DNA from: Anaerobacillus alkaliphilus
Lineage (GTDB): Bacteria > Bacillota > Bacilli > Bacillales > Anaerobacillaceae
Reading direction: 5' to 3'
Assembly: GCF_004116265.1 (NCBI RefSeq)
Contig: NZ_QOUX01000001.1
Location: 62,001 to 126,000 of the forward strand
Length of the DNA stretch: 64,000 nucleotides
Positions 35,866-44,001 of this stretch are shown here, in pieces. The notes below the pieces were generated by a model. The model saw only the letters and a list, made by a program, of their open reading frames with translations. It was not told the DNA's origin and did not search any database. The position numbers were made by a program, and so were the translations under genes. The stretch's first letter is position 1; every line of letters begins with the position of its first letter.

Positions 35866-36459
35866 ATGCGCCTAGAGAGGCTTAACTATGATAAAATAAA
35901 AATTTTTCTAACCTTTGATGATTTGAGCGAACGTGGTATTACGAAGGAAGAAATGTGGCAGGATATACCAAAAGTTCACCAACTTTTTCGTGATATGATG
36001 TTAGAGGCTAGTGACGAATTGGGTTTTGAGGCAGATGGGCCAATTGCTATAGAAGTATTTTCATTACCAGCACAGGGCATGGTGATCATCGTAACAAAAT
36101 CAAAAAAAGATGATGAGACAGAAGAAGAGTTTGATGATGGTTATATAGAAATGCAAGTAACCTTAGATGAAAGCGAAGAAATTATTTATGAATTTTCATC
36201 AATAGAAGATGTGATCGAGCTTGCTCCTAGATTAATAAGCTTTGGTGTGACATCAGGTAGCTTACTTCATTTTGAAAACAATTATATCCTAACCTTTGAT
36301 GAGAGAGATTTGTTTGGAATTGATATGGATGCGTTTATTGCCCTCTTATCAGAGTACGGAAACCCATCTACCATTACCATATTTCGATTAATTGAGTACG
36401 GTAATGAGATAATAGAGAAAAACGCTATAGAAAAGATTTATCATACATTTCATAACTAA
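35866..36459 (+). CDS. ypbH: MecA-family adaptor protein YpbH
   Basis: 197-residue adaptor for the ClpC unfoldase. The N terminus (MRLERLNYDKIKIFLTF with DDLSERG) is the substrate-binding part, an acidic linker (KDDETEEEFDDG) follows, and the C-terminal domain docks on ClpC. Position near ypbF, ypbG and gudB points to the YpbH paralogue rather than MecA itself. ATG 35866 is used with GAAGGAGG about 11 bases upstream; an ATG at 35861 is out of frame and stops at once. Delivers substrates to ClpCP for degradation. Confidence 0.85.
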   Translation: MRLERLNYDKIKIFLTFDDLSERGITKEEMWQDIPKVHQLFRDMMLEASDELGFEADGPIAIEVFSLPAQGMVIIVTKSKKDDETEEEFDDGYIEMQVTLDESEEIIYEFSSIEDVIELAPRLISFGVTSGSLLHFENNYILTFDERDLFGIDMDAFIALLSEYGNPSTITIFRLIEYGNEIIEKNAIEKIYHTFHN

Positions 36460-36462
36460 TAG

Positions 36463-36490
36463 AAAAAACCTCAGCTAGAGGTTTTTTTTC
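36463..36490 (+). terminator. Terminator after ypbH
   Basis: AAAAAACCTC pairs with GAGGTTTTTT around AGCTA, followed by T residues. Confidence 0.85.
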
Positions 36491-36661
36491 TGTTACCTCT
36501 GGTTTATCACCAAGCCCCACTCAGGTTGTTAATTAGAACATTGATTTTTAGGAGTACAATGTTATCATATAGTAGACTTATGATTAAGTTAAAAAAAGAC
36601 ACAAATTAGATATAGGCGAATATACTAATTTACATAATCTTTACTGGGAGTGATTATTGCG

Positions 36662-37585
36662 ATGAAAATCTGTGTCCTTTATGGTGGTACATCTGCAGAG
36701 AGAGAAGTATCCTTATCAAGCGGAAAAGGAATTATAGAAGCTTTAAAGAAAAAAAACCATGAAGTTATTGGAATTGATTTTAAAGGCACGAAAGAGTGTC
36801 TACAGAAAATCATGAATTTAGATGTGGATATCTTTTTTATTGGATTACATGGACGTCTTGGTGAAGACGGAAGAGTGCAGGGGCTTTTGGACTTAGTAAA
36901 CATACCCTATGTAGGTTCCAATGTTCTAGGTTCAGCTTTGGCAATGGATAAAGCGAGATCAAAAAAGATGTTTGCGTTAAAAGGTATTAGAGTGGCTTGT
37001 GAGAAGCTGGTTGAAAAGCATGCTTTTGTAGAGGAACAGTTTTCCCATGAGTTATCATATCCCGTAGTTGTTAAGCCAAATCATGAAGGTTCTACCATAG
37101 GTTTAACGATTGCTCAAAATGAAGAAGAGCTTTTAGGCGGCATTAAAGCGGCCTTTGCCCATGATGATGTTGTTCTATTAGAAGAATTTATCTCGGGTAG
37201 AGAAGTTACAGTAGCAGTAATGGGGAACAAAGGAGAGGTTAAAGCCTTACCAGTTGTCGAAATAGTTCCTAAGAATGCCTATTATGACTATGAATCAAAA
37301 TATGCACCAGGGATGAGTGAACATATTGTACCAGCTAGAGTTAGTGAGGAAGTAACGAAATTATTACAGGAGCAAGCGGTATTAGCTCATGCTTCACTTG
37401 GCTGTGACATTTATTCTCGCGTTGATTTTATCGTTCCTTCAGATGGTACTGCGCCAGTGATATTAGAAGTTAATACTTTACCAGGAATGACACCTACTAG
37501 CCTTTATCCTGATGCAGCTAGAGAGATAGGGTTATCTTATGATGATATGATTGAGAAGTTAGTGCAGCTTTCTTTACAAAAGTAG
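36662..37585 (+). CDS. ddl: D-alanine-D-alanine ligase
   Basis: 307-residue ATP-grasp enzyme that makes D-Ala-D-Ala for peptidoglycan. Family segments: YGGTSAEREVSLSSG at the start, GLHGRLGEDG, VKPNHEGSTIGL (ATP and substrate loop) and the metal site ILEVNTLPGMTPTSL at the end. Length is at the short, Gram-negative-like DdlB size. ATG 36662 follows GGGAG. It stands alone between terminators. Confidence 0.93.
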   Translation: MKICVLYGGTSAEREVSLSSGKGIIEALKKKNHEVIGIDFKGTKECLQKIMNLDVDIFFIGLHGRLGEDGRVQGLLDLVNIPYVGSNVLGSALAMDKARSKKMFALKGIRVACEKLVEKHAFVEEQFSHELSYPVVVKPNHEGSTIGLTIAQNEEELLGGIKAAFAHDDVVLLEEFISGREVTVAVMGNKGEVKALPVVEIVPKNAYYDYESKYAPGMSEHIVPARVSEEVTKLLQEQAVLAHASLGCDIYSRVDFIVPSDGTAPVILEVNTLPGMTPTSLYPDAAREIGLSYDDMIEKLVQLSLQK

Positions 37586-37593
37586 GTAAGAGA

Positions 37594-37628
37594 GGGTAAC
37601 TATCTACTTAGTAGGGTTACCCTTTTTT
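37594..37628 (+). terminator. Terminator after ddl
   Basis: GGGTAAC pairs with GTTACCC, with smaller pairing (CTAC/GTAG) in the loop, followed by six T. Confidence 0.75.
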
Positions 37629-37733
37629 CTTGGATCAAATAATCCAGAAAAGTAAATAGAAAATGGATAAAAATATTTTTCGGAAATGTGAAAAGTTTAG
37701 TGGAAAAAATGGTTGCAATTCATTATAGTATAC

Positions 37734-37750
37734 ATGTAAGTGCTTTCATA
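37734..37750. promoter_or_regulatory. cre-like box upstream of the glutamate dehydrogenase gene
   Basis: ATGTAAGTGCTTTCATA matches the CcpA cre consensus at all but one fixed position (T for C in the central CG). It lies 43 bases before the ATG, near the expected transcription start. Confidence 0.5.
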
Positions 37751-37792
37751 TATAAAAAACATAGATAGAGAAAATATTTAGAGGTGAAAATC

Positions 37793-39058
37793 ATGGGAAG
37801 CGACACAAATCAAAGTCATGAGTCTACAGATGTATTAAAATCAACACAAACGATAATTAAATTAGCTCTTGATAAACTAGGTTATTCAGATGAAGTATAT
37901 GAGCTGATGCGCGAACCTTTACGTCTATTAACTGTTAGGATTCCTGTCCGTATGGATGACGATTCGATTAAAATATTTACAGGTTATCGTGCCCAGCATA
38001 ATGATGCAGTGGGACCAACAAAAGGTGGAGTACGTTTCCATCCGAACGTTTCTGAAAAAGAAGTGAAAGCTTTGTCGATTTGGATGAGTTTAAAAGCTGG
38101 TATCGTAGATTTACCTTATGGTGGAGGAAAAGGTGGAATTATTTGTGATCCACGAGAAATGTCATTTAGAGAATTAGAGCGTTTAAGTCGTGGATATGTA
38201 CGAGCTATTAGCCAAATTGTCGGACCAACAAAGGATATTCCTGCTCCAGATGTCTTTACAAATTCCCAAATAATGGCCTGGATGATGGATGAATATAGTA
38301 GAATTAAAGAATTTGATTCACCAGGATTTATTACTGGTAAGCCGATTGTGTTAGGTGGCTCGCATGGTAGAGAAACTGCAACTGCAAAAGGTGTTACAAT
38401 TTGTATTCGTGAGGCAGCTAAAAAGAAGGGTATCTCCCTTGAAGGAGCTCGTGTAGTTATCCAAGGGTTTGGAAATGCAGGAAGCTTCTTAGCAAAATTT
38501 ATGCATGATGCCGGAGCAAAAGTAATTGGAATTTCAGATGCTTATGGTGCTCTGCATAATCCAGAAGGTTTAGATATTGAATACTTACTCGATCGTCGTG
38601 ATAGCTTTGGTACGGTAACGAAATTGTTTAAGGATACAATTACAAATAAAGAACTTTTAGAATTAGACTGTGATATTTTGGTACCTGCAGCTATTGAAAA
38701 TCAAATTACAGCAGAGAATGTACATAATATCAAAGCGAAAATTGTTGTAGAAGCTGCGAACGGGCCGACTACGATTGAAGCAACAAAAGTCTTAACAGAG
38801 CGTGGGATTCTTCTCGTACCAGATGTGTTAGCTAGTGCTGGTGGGGTTACTGTGTCTTATTTTGAATGGGTTCAAAATAATCAAGGATTTTATTGGTCAG
38901 AGGAAGAAATTGAAACAAAATTAGAAAAGGTCATGGTTACATCATTTGAAAATGTATGCCGTCTTTCTGAAACACGTAAGGTGGATATGCGTTTAGCAGC
39001 CTATATGGTCGGTGTACGTAAAATGGCAGAAGCTTCACGTTTCAGAGGTTGGATATAA
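37793..39058 (+). CDS. gudB: NAD-type glutamate dehydrogenase (GudB/RocG)
   Basis: 421-residue enzyme converting glutamate to 2-oxoglutarate and ammonia. Catalytic region GPTKGGVRFHPNV and KAGIVDLPYGGGKGGI with the lysines are intact, as is the Rossmann motif GFGNAGSF. The active-site stretch shows no small tandem duplication of the kind that inactivates GudB in B. subtilis 168, so the enzyme should be active. GAGGTGA precedes ATG 37793. A cre-like box upstream suggests carbon repression, as known for rocG. Genome position fits gudB. Confidence 0.93.
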   Translation: MGSDTNQSHESTDVLKSTQTIIKLALDKLGYSDEVYELMREPLRLLTVRIPVRMDDDSIKIFTGYRAQHNDAVGPTKGGVRFHPNVSEKEVKALSIWMSLKAGIVDLPYGGGKGGIICDPREMSFRELERLSRGYVRAISQIVGPTKDIPAPDVFTNSQIMAWMMDEYSRIKEFDSPGFITGKPIVLGGSHGRETATAKGVTICIREAAKKKGISLEGARVVIQGFGNAGSFLAKFMHDAGAKVIGISDAYGALHNPEGLDIEYLLDRRDSFGTVTKLFKDTITNKELLELDCDILVPAAIENQITAENVHNIKAKIVVEAANGPTTIEATKVLTERGILLVPDVLASAGGVTVSYFEWVQNNQGFYWSEEEIETKLEKVMVTSFENVCRLSETRKVDMRLAAYMVGVRKMAEASRFRGWI

Positions 39059-39076
39059 TATTTTTTGGAATAATAG

Positions 39077-39108
39077 GCGAGACTGCTGTTAATTGTAGTC
39101 TCGCTTTT
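39077..39108 (+). terminator. Terminator after gudB
   Basis: GCGAGACT pairs with AGTCTCGC across a 12-base loop and is followed by TTTT. Confidence 0.75.
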
Positions 39109-39204
39109 GTATGGTTTTGTATGATACGTTTTACCTAATTTTCTCTGTTTGCTATAATTGATCATGGAAAAAAGCTCAAAACTTTTATAAAGAGGTTGTG
39201 CAGA

Positions 39205-40170
39205 ATGAAAAAAGTTGTCTTATTAACTACTGGCGGAACAATTGCTAGTAAGCCGAATAAAGAAGGAAGACTTGTTGCAGGTGAACTAACTGGGAATGAA
39301 CTAGCAAAAATTTGTGGGATCCCAAATGATATTGAAGTAGAAATTGTTTCAATTCTTCAAAAGCCTAGCATGCATATCACGATAGAGGATCTACTTGCAT
39401 TGAAGGTGGAAATAGAAAATATCTACCAAAGTAATGATATTGATGGAATTGTTGTAACACACGGAACAGATACGTTAGAGGAAACAGCCTATTTCTTGGA
39501 TTTGGTCATTAGTGATGAACGCCCTGTGGTGGTTACGGGCTCACAGCGGTCTCCTGATGAAATTGGTAGTGATTCTTATATAAACTTACGTCATGCGATC
39601 TACACTGCTTGTGACATACAGCTAAAAGGTGTCGGTACAGTTGTTGTCTTTAACGAGCGAATTTTCGCTGCTAAATATGTCAAAAAAGAGCATGCTTCAA
39701 ATATTCAAGGGTTTAATGCTTTTGGATTTGGCTATTTAGGAATTATTGATAATGATAAAGTTTACTTATATCAGAGACCGACAAAACGAGAAGTCTACAC
39801 GATAAACGATGGTAAGAAAGTGCCAACAGTAGATCTTATTAAATGCTATCTAAATGCTGATGACAAATTTATTAAAGCCTCTATTTCTGCAAATGTGAAT
39901 GGAATTGTATTAGAAGGTACAGGTAGAGGTCAAGTTTCCCCATTAATGATGGATGCAATCATTGAAGCAATAAACAAAGGGATACATATTGTTATTACAA
40001 CTGCTAGCGAAGAAGGATACGTTCACACGACTTATGAATACTTAGGTAGCGCCTATGATTTATTTAAATCGGGAGTAATATTAGGTGGCGATCTCGATAG
40101 TAAAAAAGCTCGTATTAAATTGATTGTACTTTTATTAGCGAATGAAACCATCAAAGAAAAATTTGAGTAA
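39205..40170 (+). CDS. ansA: L-asparaginase
   Basis: 321-residue asparaginase of the bacterial type. It has the two catalytic threonine motifs, TTGGTIASK at the N terminus and VTHGTDTLEETAYF, and the conserved GSQRSPDEIGSDS loop. No signal peptide is present, so it is cytoplasmic. ATG 39205 follows AGAGGT. It turns asparagine into aspartate and ammonia, and sits beside glutamate dehydrogenase, suggesting amino acid catabolism. A mobile element lies 42 bases after its stop. Confidence 0.88.
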   Translation: MKKVVLLTTGGTIASKPNKEGRLVAGELTGNELAKICGIPNDIEVEIVSILQKPSMHITIEDLLALKVEIENIYQSNDIDGIVVTHGTDTLEETAYFLDLVISDERPVVVTGSQRSPDEIGSDSYINLRHAIYTACDIQLKGVGTVVVFNERIFAAKYVKKEHASNIQGFNAFGFGYLGIIDNDKVYLYQRPTKREVYTINDGKKVPTVDLIKCYLNADDKFIKASISANVNGIVLEGTGRGQVSPLMMDAIIEAINKGIHIVITTASEEGYVHTTYEYLGSAYDLFKSGVILGGDLDSKKARIKLIVLLLANETIKEKFE

Positions 40171-40212
40171 ATAATTCAGACATAGAGAGTATATCTCTAT
40201 GTCTTTTTTAAA

Positions 40213-40404
40213 GGCTGTTTTCGCAAAGTTTGTTGCTTTCGTAAAAATCCCAAAAGTCGGATTTTTACACAAATTACTAAGAGTTTACTACTAATTTAGT
40301 AAGTACTGCTCTTTTCTTACATAATTTATTGGCTGATATCTTCATCTAGGGTATTTTTCCAATTATTTTAGGATGAAAAAACCACAATGTTTACGAAAAG
40401 AGCC
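40213..40404 (+). mobile_element. MITE-like element, copy 2
   Basis: A 192-bp element beginning GGCTGTTTTCGCAAA and ending CGAAAAGAGCC, with a perfect 8-bp direct repeat TTTTTAAA on both sides (40205-40212 and 40405-40412). The internal hairpin is GTAAAAATCC (40241-40250) with GGATTTTTAC (40259-40268). It is non-coding and inserted between the asparaginase gene and prsW. Confidence 0.88.
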
Positions 40405-40519
40405 TTTTTAAATCAGCGAGAGGAAAATAGGAATATAGAAAAATTTACAAATTACTTATCAAACTAAAAGGAAACATGATACGATTAGATAAGAAAAAAA
40501 GAGAGGAAATAGAAAAATA

Positions 40520-41158
40520 ATGGTGAGTATTGTTTTTGCAAGTTTGGCTCCCAGTATAGCTTTACTTTGCTTTTTTTACTTAAAAGACAAATATAACTCA
40601 GAACCAATTAGTATGGTTGTACGTAGCTTTATATTCGGTTCATTAATCGTATTCCCAGTCGTTGTTATCCAATATGCCTTTCAAGAAGAAGGCTTATTAC
40701 TTAAACCTTTTGCTCAAGCTTTTTTGTCCGCTTCTTTATTGGAGGAATTTTTTAAATGGTTTATCCTATTTTACACTGTTTATAAGCATGCGCATTTCAA
40801 TCAACACTACGATGGAATTGTTTACGGAGTTAGTGTTTCCTTAGGGTTTGCGACAGTCGAGAATGGGCTTTATTTACTTGTTTATGGTGTTGATCAAGCA
40901 CTCATGCGTGCTCTCCTACCAGCTTCCAGTCATGCCCTTTTTGGTGTAATCATGGGTTACTATTTAGGAAAAGCCAAATTTACTGAAAAAATTAATGAGA
41001 AAAAGTTCTTAATTTATTCGTTTACCATACCTTGGTTCCTACATGGAATTTATGACTATATCCTTTATGTTCAACGCTATTGGGGGTTCATTATGCTACC
41101 ATTTATGATCTTTCTATGGTGGCTGGGTTTAAGGAAAGTGAAGTTAGCAAATAGGTAA
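40520..41158 (+). CDS. prsW: Intramembrane protease PrsW
   Basis: 212-residue polytopic membrane protein of the PrsW family, which makes the site-1 cut in anti-sigma factor RsiW in B. subtilis. Conserved motifs are EEFFKW (glutamate pair), ATVENGLYL, SSHALFGVIMGYY and HGIYDY. About seven hydrophobic segments are present. GAGAGGAAA upstream is a weak ribosome site for the ATG. The position between gudB and sleB matches B. subtilis. Confidence 0.9.
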   Translation: MVSIVFASLAPSIALLCFFYLKDKYNSEPISMVVRSFIFGSLIVFPVVVIQYAFQEEGLLLKPFAQAFLSASLLEEFFKWFILFYTVYKHAHFNQHYDGIVYGVSVSLGFATVENGLYLLVYGVDQALMRALLPASSHALFGVIMGYYLGKAKFTEKINEKKFLIYSFTIPWFLHGIYDYILYVQRYWGFIMLPFMIFLWWLGLRKVKLANR

Positions 41159-41244
41159 TTGCTAAAAAACTTATCATCTTTTGATAGAAATGAATGAAAA
41201 ATGGGTATAAATAGTAAAAACAGATATGTCATGAGGTGTAAATG

Positions 41245-41412
41245 TTGTCAGAATTAAAGCAAAGGTACAAAGTAACAGTAAGATGTCATGATTGTGGTGA
41301 GAAATTTATATTACGAGGAAGATTGAATAAGGAAGGACATTATGAAACTGGCTTTAAGCGATGTGTTTGTGGGAATGAGCATACGTTACAGATAGATGCA
41401 AAATCGGAGTAA
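41245..41412 (+). CDS. Small zinc-ribbon protein, about 55 residues
   Basis: Too short for most gene finders. The chain contains C-x2-C (CHDC) and C-x-C (CVC) spaced by about 24 residues, the pattern of a small zinc ribbon, and is otherwise basic. GAGGTG lies six bases before TTG 41245; an ATG at 41242 is the alternative. It lies between prsW and the S-box leader. Function unknown. Confidence 0.6.
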   Translation: MSELKQRYKVTVRCHDCGEKFILRGRLNKEGHYETGFKRCVCGNEHTLQIDAKSE

Positions 41413-41485
41413 GAAAAAATTATTGCAATTAACTGAAAAATAGTGTACCGTAATAATCAATATAATAATTAAAAATTCGTATAAT

Positions 41486-41600
41486 TCTTATCGAGAGAGA
41501 TGGAGGGAAGTGGCCCTGTGAAGTCTCAGCAACCAGCCGTTTGGTCAGGTGCTAAATCCATCAAGTGATTTTTAGCTTGGAAGATGAGAAGAGGTAAACT
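41486..41600 (+). promoter_or_regulatory. S-box (SAM-I) riboswitch
   Basis: Typical S-box core: CTTATCGAGAGAGATGGAGG, then GTGGCCCTGTGAAGTCTC, AGCAACC, and the closing GATGAGAAGAGGTA. The GAAGAGGT stretch (about 41588-41595) can pair with ACTTCTTC of the following terminator, giving the antiterminator. High S-adenosylmethionine should switch off metI-metC-yitJ-metH. Confidence 0.93.
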
Positions 41601-41609
41601 GTCATCAGC

Positions 41610-41645
41610 GACTTCTTCTTATTTAGGAAGAGGTCTTTTATTTTA
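41610..41645 (+). terminator. S-box terminator
   Basis: GACTTCTTC pairs with GGAAGAGGTC over about nine bases with a TTATTTA-type loop and is followed by CTTTTATTTT. Its left arm competes with the antiterminator. Confidence 0.8.
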
Positions 41646-41693
41646 GATTTATTTTTAATGGTTTAAAGCGATAACGTATATGGGGGAGAGAGA

Positions 41694-42797
41694 ATGGATT
41701 ATAAGCATTTAGAAACAAAGATGGTACAGCTAGGGAACCGAAGTGAAACTCAAACGGGCACGATTAATCCTCCGGTATACTTTTCAACAGCTTATCGGCA
41801 TGAAGGAATAGGTCAATCGACGGGATATGACTATAGTAGAACAGGAAATCCAACTAGACAAATCTTAGAAGAGGGAATTGCTCTTTTAGAAGGAGGAGAT
41901 CGTGGTTTTGCCTGTAGTTCAGGAATGGCAGCGATTCAAACGGTGATGTCTATTTTTAAACAGGGAGATGAGATTATTGTTTGCCGAGATTTGTACGGTG
42001 GTACCTATCGGCTATTTCAACAAGGGTGGAGCAATTGGGGGATAACCTTCCAGTATTGGGACGGTGCTAGTTACGATCAATTAGAAACTCTTATTAATGA
42101 GCGTACTCAAGCAATTTTTATTGAGACACCAACAAACCCATTAATGCAGGAAATGAGTATAAGTGAAGTTAGCAATCTTGCTAAAAAGCATCAACTGTAT
42201 TTGATTGTTGACAATACCTTTTATACACCATATATACAAAGGCCGATCGAAGAAGGGGCTGACATTGTCATTCACAGTGCCACGAAGTATTTAGGTGGAC
42301 ATAATGATGTACTCGCAGGATTAATAGTTGTTAAAGGCGAGGAACTTTGTCAAAGAGTTGGTTTTTTTCAGAATGGGATGGGGGCAACACTATCTCCCTT
42401 TGATTCTTGGCTGCTAATCCGTGGTATGAAAACATTAGCGTTAAGGATGGAGAAACATGAAGAGAATGCCAAAGTAATTGTCAAATACTTAACTGATCAT
42501 CCATTTGTAACAGACGTTTTATATCCTGGTCGTGGTGGGATGTTGTCTTTTAGAATAAAAAAGGAACAGTGGATAAATCCACTCTTACAAAGTTTTAAAC
42601 TGATTACGTTTGCAGAAAGCCTAGGTGGAGTTGAAAGTCTAATGACCTATCCGACTACACAAACGCATGCTGACATTCCTGAGGAACTTCGAGAAAAGTA
42701 CGGGGTATGTAAGAGGCTTTTAAGATTTTCAGTAGGAATTGAAAATAAAGAAGATCTAATAGATGATTTACAACAAGGATTTGAGAGTTTAGCCTAA
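41694..42797 (+). CDS. metI: Cystathionine gamma-synthase / O-acetylhomoserine thiolyase MetI
   Basis: 367-residue PLP enzyme of the Cys/Met metabolism family. PLP lysine is in HSATKYLGGHND, and the YSRTGNPTRQ and NPLMQEM segments are family motifs. As the first gene after the S-box it should join O-acylhomoserine with cysteine or sulfide. A GGGGGAGAG site precedes the ATG. It is followed 13 bases later by metC; the two homologues form consecutive trans-sulfuration steps. Confidence 0.9.
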   Translation: MDYKHLETKMVQLGNRSETQTGTINPPVYFSTAYRHEGIGQSTGYDYSRTGNPTRQILEEGIALLEGGDRGFACSSGMAAIQTVMSIFKQGDEIIVCRDLYGGTYRLFQQGWSNWGITFQYWDGASYDQLETLINERTQAIFIETPTNPLMQEMSISEVSNLAKKHQLYLIVDNTFYTPYIQRPIEEGADIVIHSATKYLGGHNDVLAGLIVVKGEELCQRVGFFQNGMGATLSPFDSWLLIRGMKTLALRMEKHEENAKVIVKYLTDHPFVTDVLYPGRGGMLSFRIKKEQWINPLLQSFKLITFAESLGGVESLMTYPTTQTHADIPEELREKYGVCKRLLRFSVGIENKEDLIDDLQQGFESLA

Positions 42798-42810
42798 GGA
42801 GGGTCTAAGT

Positions 42811-43968
42811 TTGTCAGAACAATATCATATACAGACCAAATTATTGCACAATAGCCATAAAGTACATCAAGAAACAGGAGCGGTGAGTGTACCCATTCAT
42901 CATTCTTCTACTTTTCATCAATACTCTTTTGATAGCTTCGGTGATTATGAATATGCAAGAGGTTCTAATCCTACACGTAAAGCACTTGAGGATGTCATTG
43001 CAGACCTAGAAGGGGGAACGAGAGGATTTGCCTTTCCTTCTGGAATGGCAGCAATATCAACAGCATTTATGTTGCTGTCAAAAGGTGATCATATTGTAAT
43101 TACTGAGGATGTTTACGGAGGGACGTATCGCTTTGTTACGGAGGTTTTAGAAAAGTATGGGATTGAACATACGTTTGTGGATATGACAAACCATGAAGAG
43201 GTAGAAAAACATATCAATCCAAATACAAAATTAGTATATATTGAAACACCGTCAAATCCAACCTTGAAAATAACGGATATAAAAAAAATAGTAGCAATAG
43301 CTAAGACTCACAACTGTTTAACGTTTTGTGATAATACGTTTTTAACACCTGTATTTCAGAGACCTCTAGACTTAGGTGTTGATGTTGTGCTCCATAGTGC
43401 TACGAAATTTTTAGGAGGTCACAGTGACGTTATGGCTGGTCTTGCAGTTGTGAAAGACGTAGAGATTGGTAGACGTTTAGCCTTTTTACATAACGCCTTT
43501 GGATCTATCTTAGGTGTGCAGGATAGTTGGATCGTTTTACGTGGGATAAAAACATTACAAGTACGAATGAATGCTAGTTCACAGTCAGCTATGACAATCG
43601 CAAAATGGTTACAAACTAGAGAAGAAGTGAAAGCAGTTTATTATCCAGGCCTTGAAAATCACCCTGGAAAGAACATTCAAGAGCAACAATCGAAAAGTCA
43701 TGGTGCAGTATTATCATTTGAATTTCCATCAAGGTTCCAAGCGAAAAAATTTGTGGAGAACGTAAAGCTTCCAGTTTTTGCAGTAAGCTTAGGAGCAGTG
43801 GAAACAATCCTATCCTATCCAGCCACGATGTCGCACGGTTCAATGCCTGAGGAAGAAAGGCTGAAACGTGGTATTAGTGACGGTTTACTAAGACTCTCAG
43901 TAGGCTTAGAGGATGTAAATGATCTTATTGAAGACTTCGAACAAGCGTTGCGTACGCTAAAAGATTGA
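42811..43968 (+). CDS. metC: Cystathionine beta-lyase MetC
   Basis: 385-residue PLP enzyme related to MetI. The Schiff-base lysine is in LHSATKFLGGHSD, and the YARGSNPTRKALE and ETPSNPT motifs are intact. It cleaves cystathionine to homocysteine, which MetH then methylates. TTG start has AAGGAGGGT upstream. It is the second gene of the S-box operon. Confidence 0.9.
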   Translation: MSEQYHIQTKLLHNSHKVHQETGAVSVPIHHSSTFHQYSFDSFGDYEYARGSNPTRKALEDVIADLEGGTRGFAFPSGMAAISTAFMLLSKGDHIVITEDVYGGTYRFVTEVLEKYGIEHTFVDMTNHEEVEKHINPNTKLVYIETPSNPTLKITDIKKIVAIAKTHNCLTFCDNTFLTPVFQRPLDLGVDVVLHSATKFLGGHSDVMAGLAVVKDVEIGRRLAFLHNAFGSILGVQDSWIVLRGIKTLQVRMNASSQSAMTIAKWLQTREEVKAVYYPGLENHPGKNIQEQQSKSHGAVLSFEFPSRFQAKKFVENVKLPVFAVSLGAVETILSYPATMSHGSMPEEERLKRGISDGLLRLSVGLEDVNDLIEDFEQALRTLKD

Positions 43969-44001
43969 TAGCGTTCTAGTCTTTGTGAAGGGAAGAGGCA
44001 G

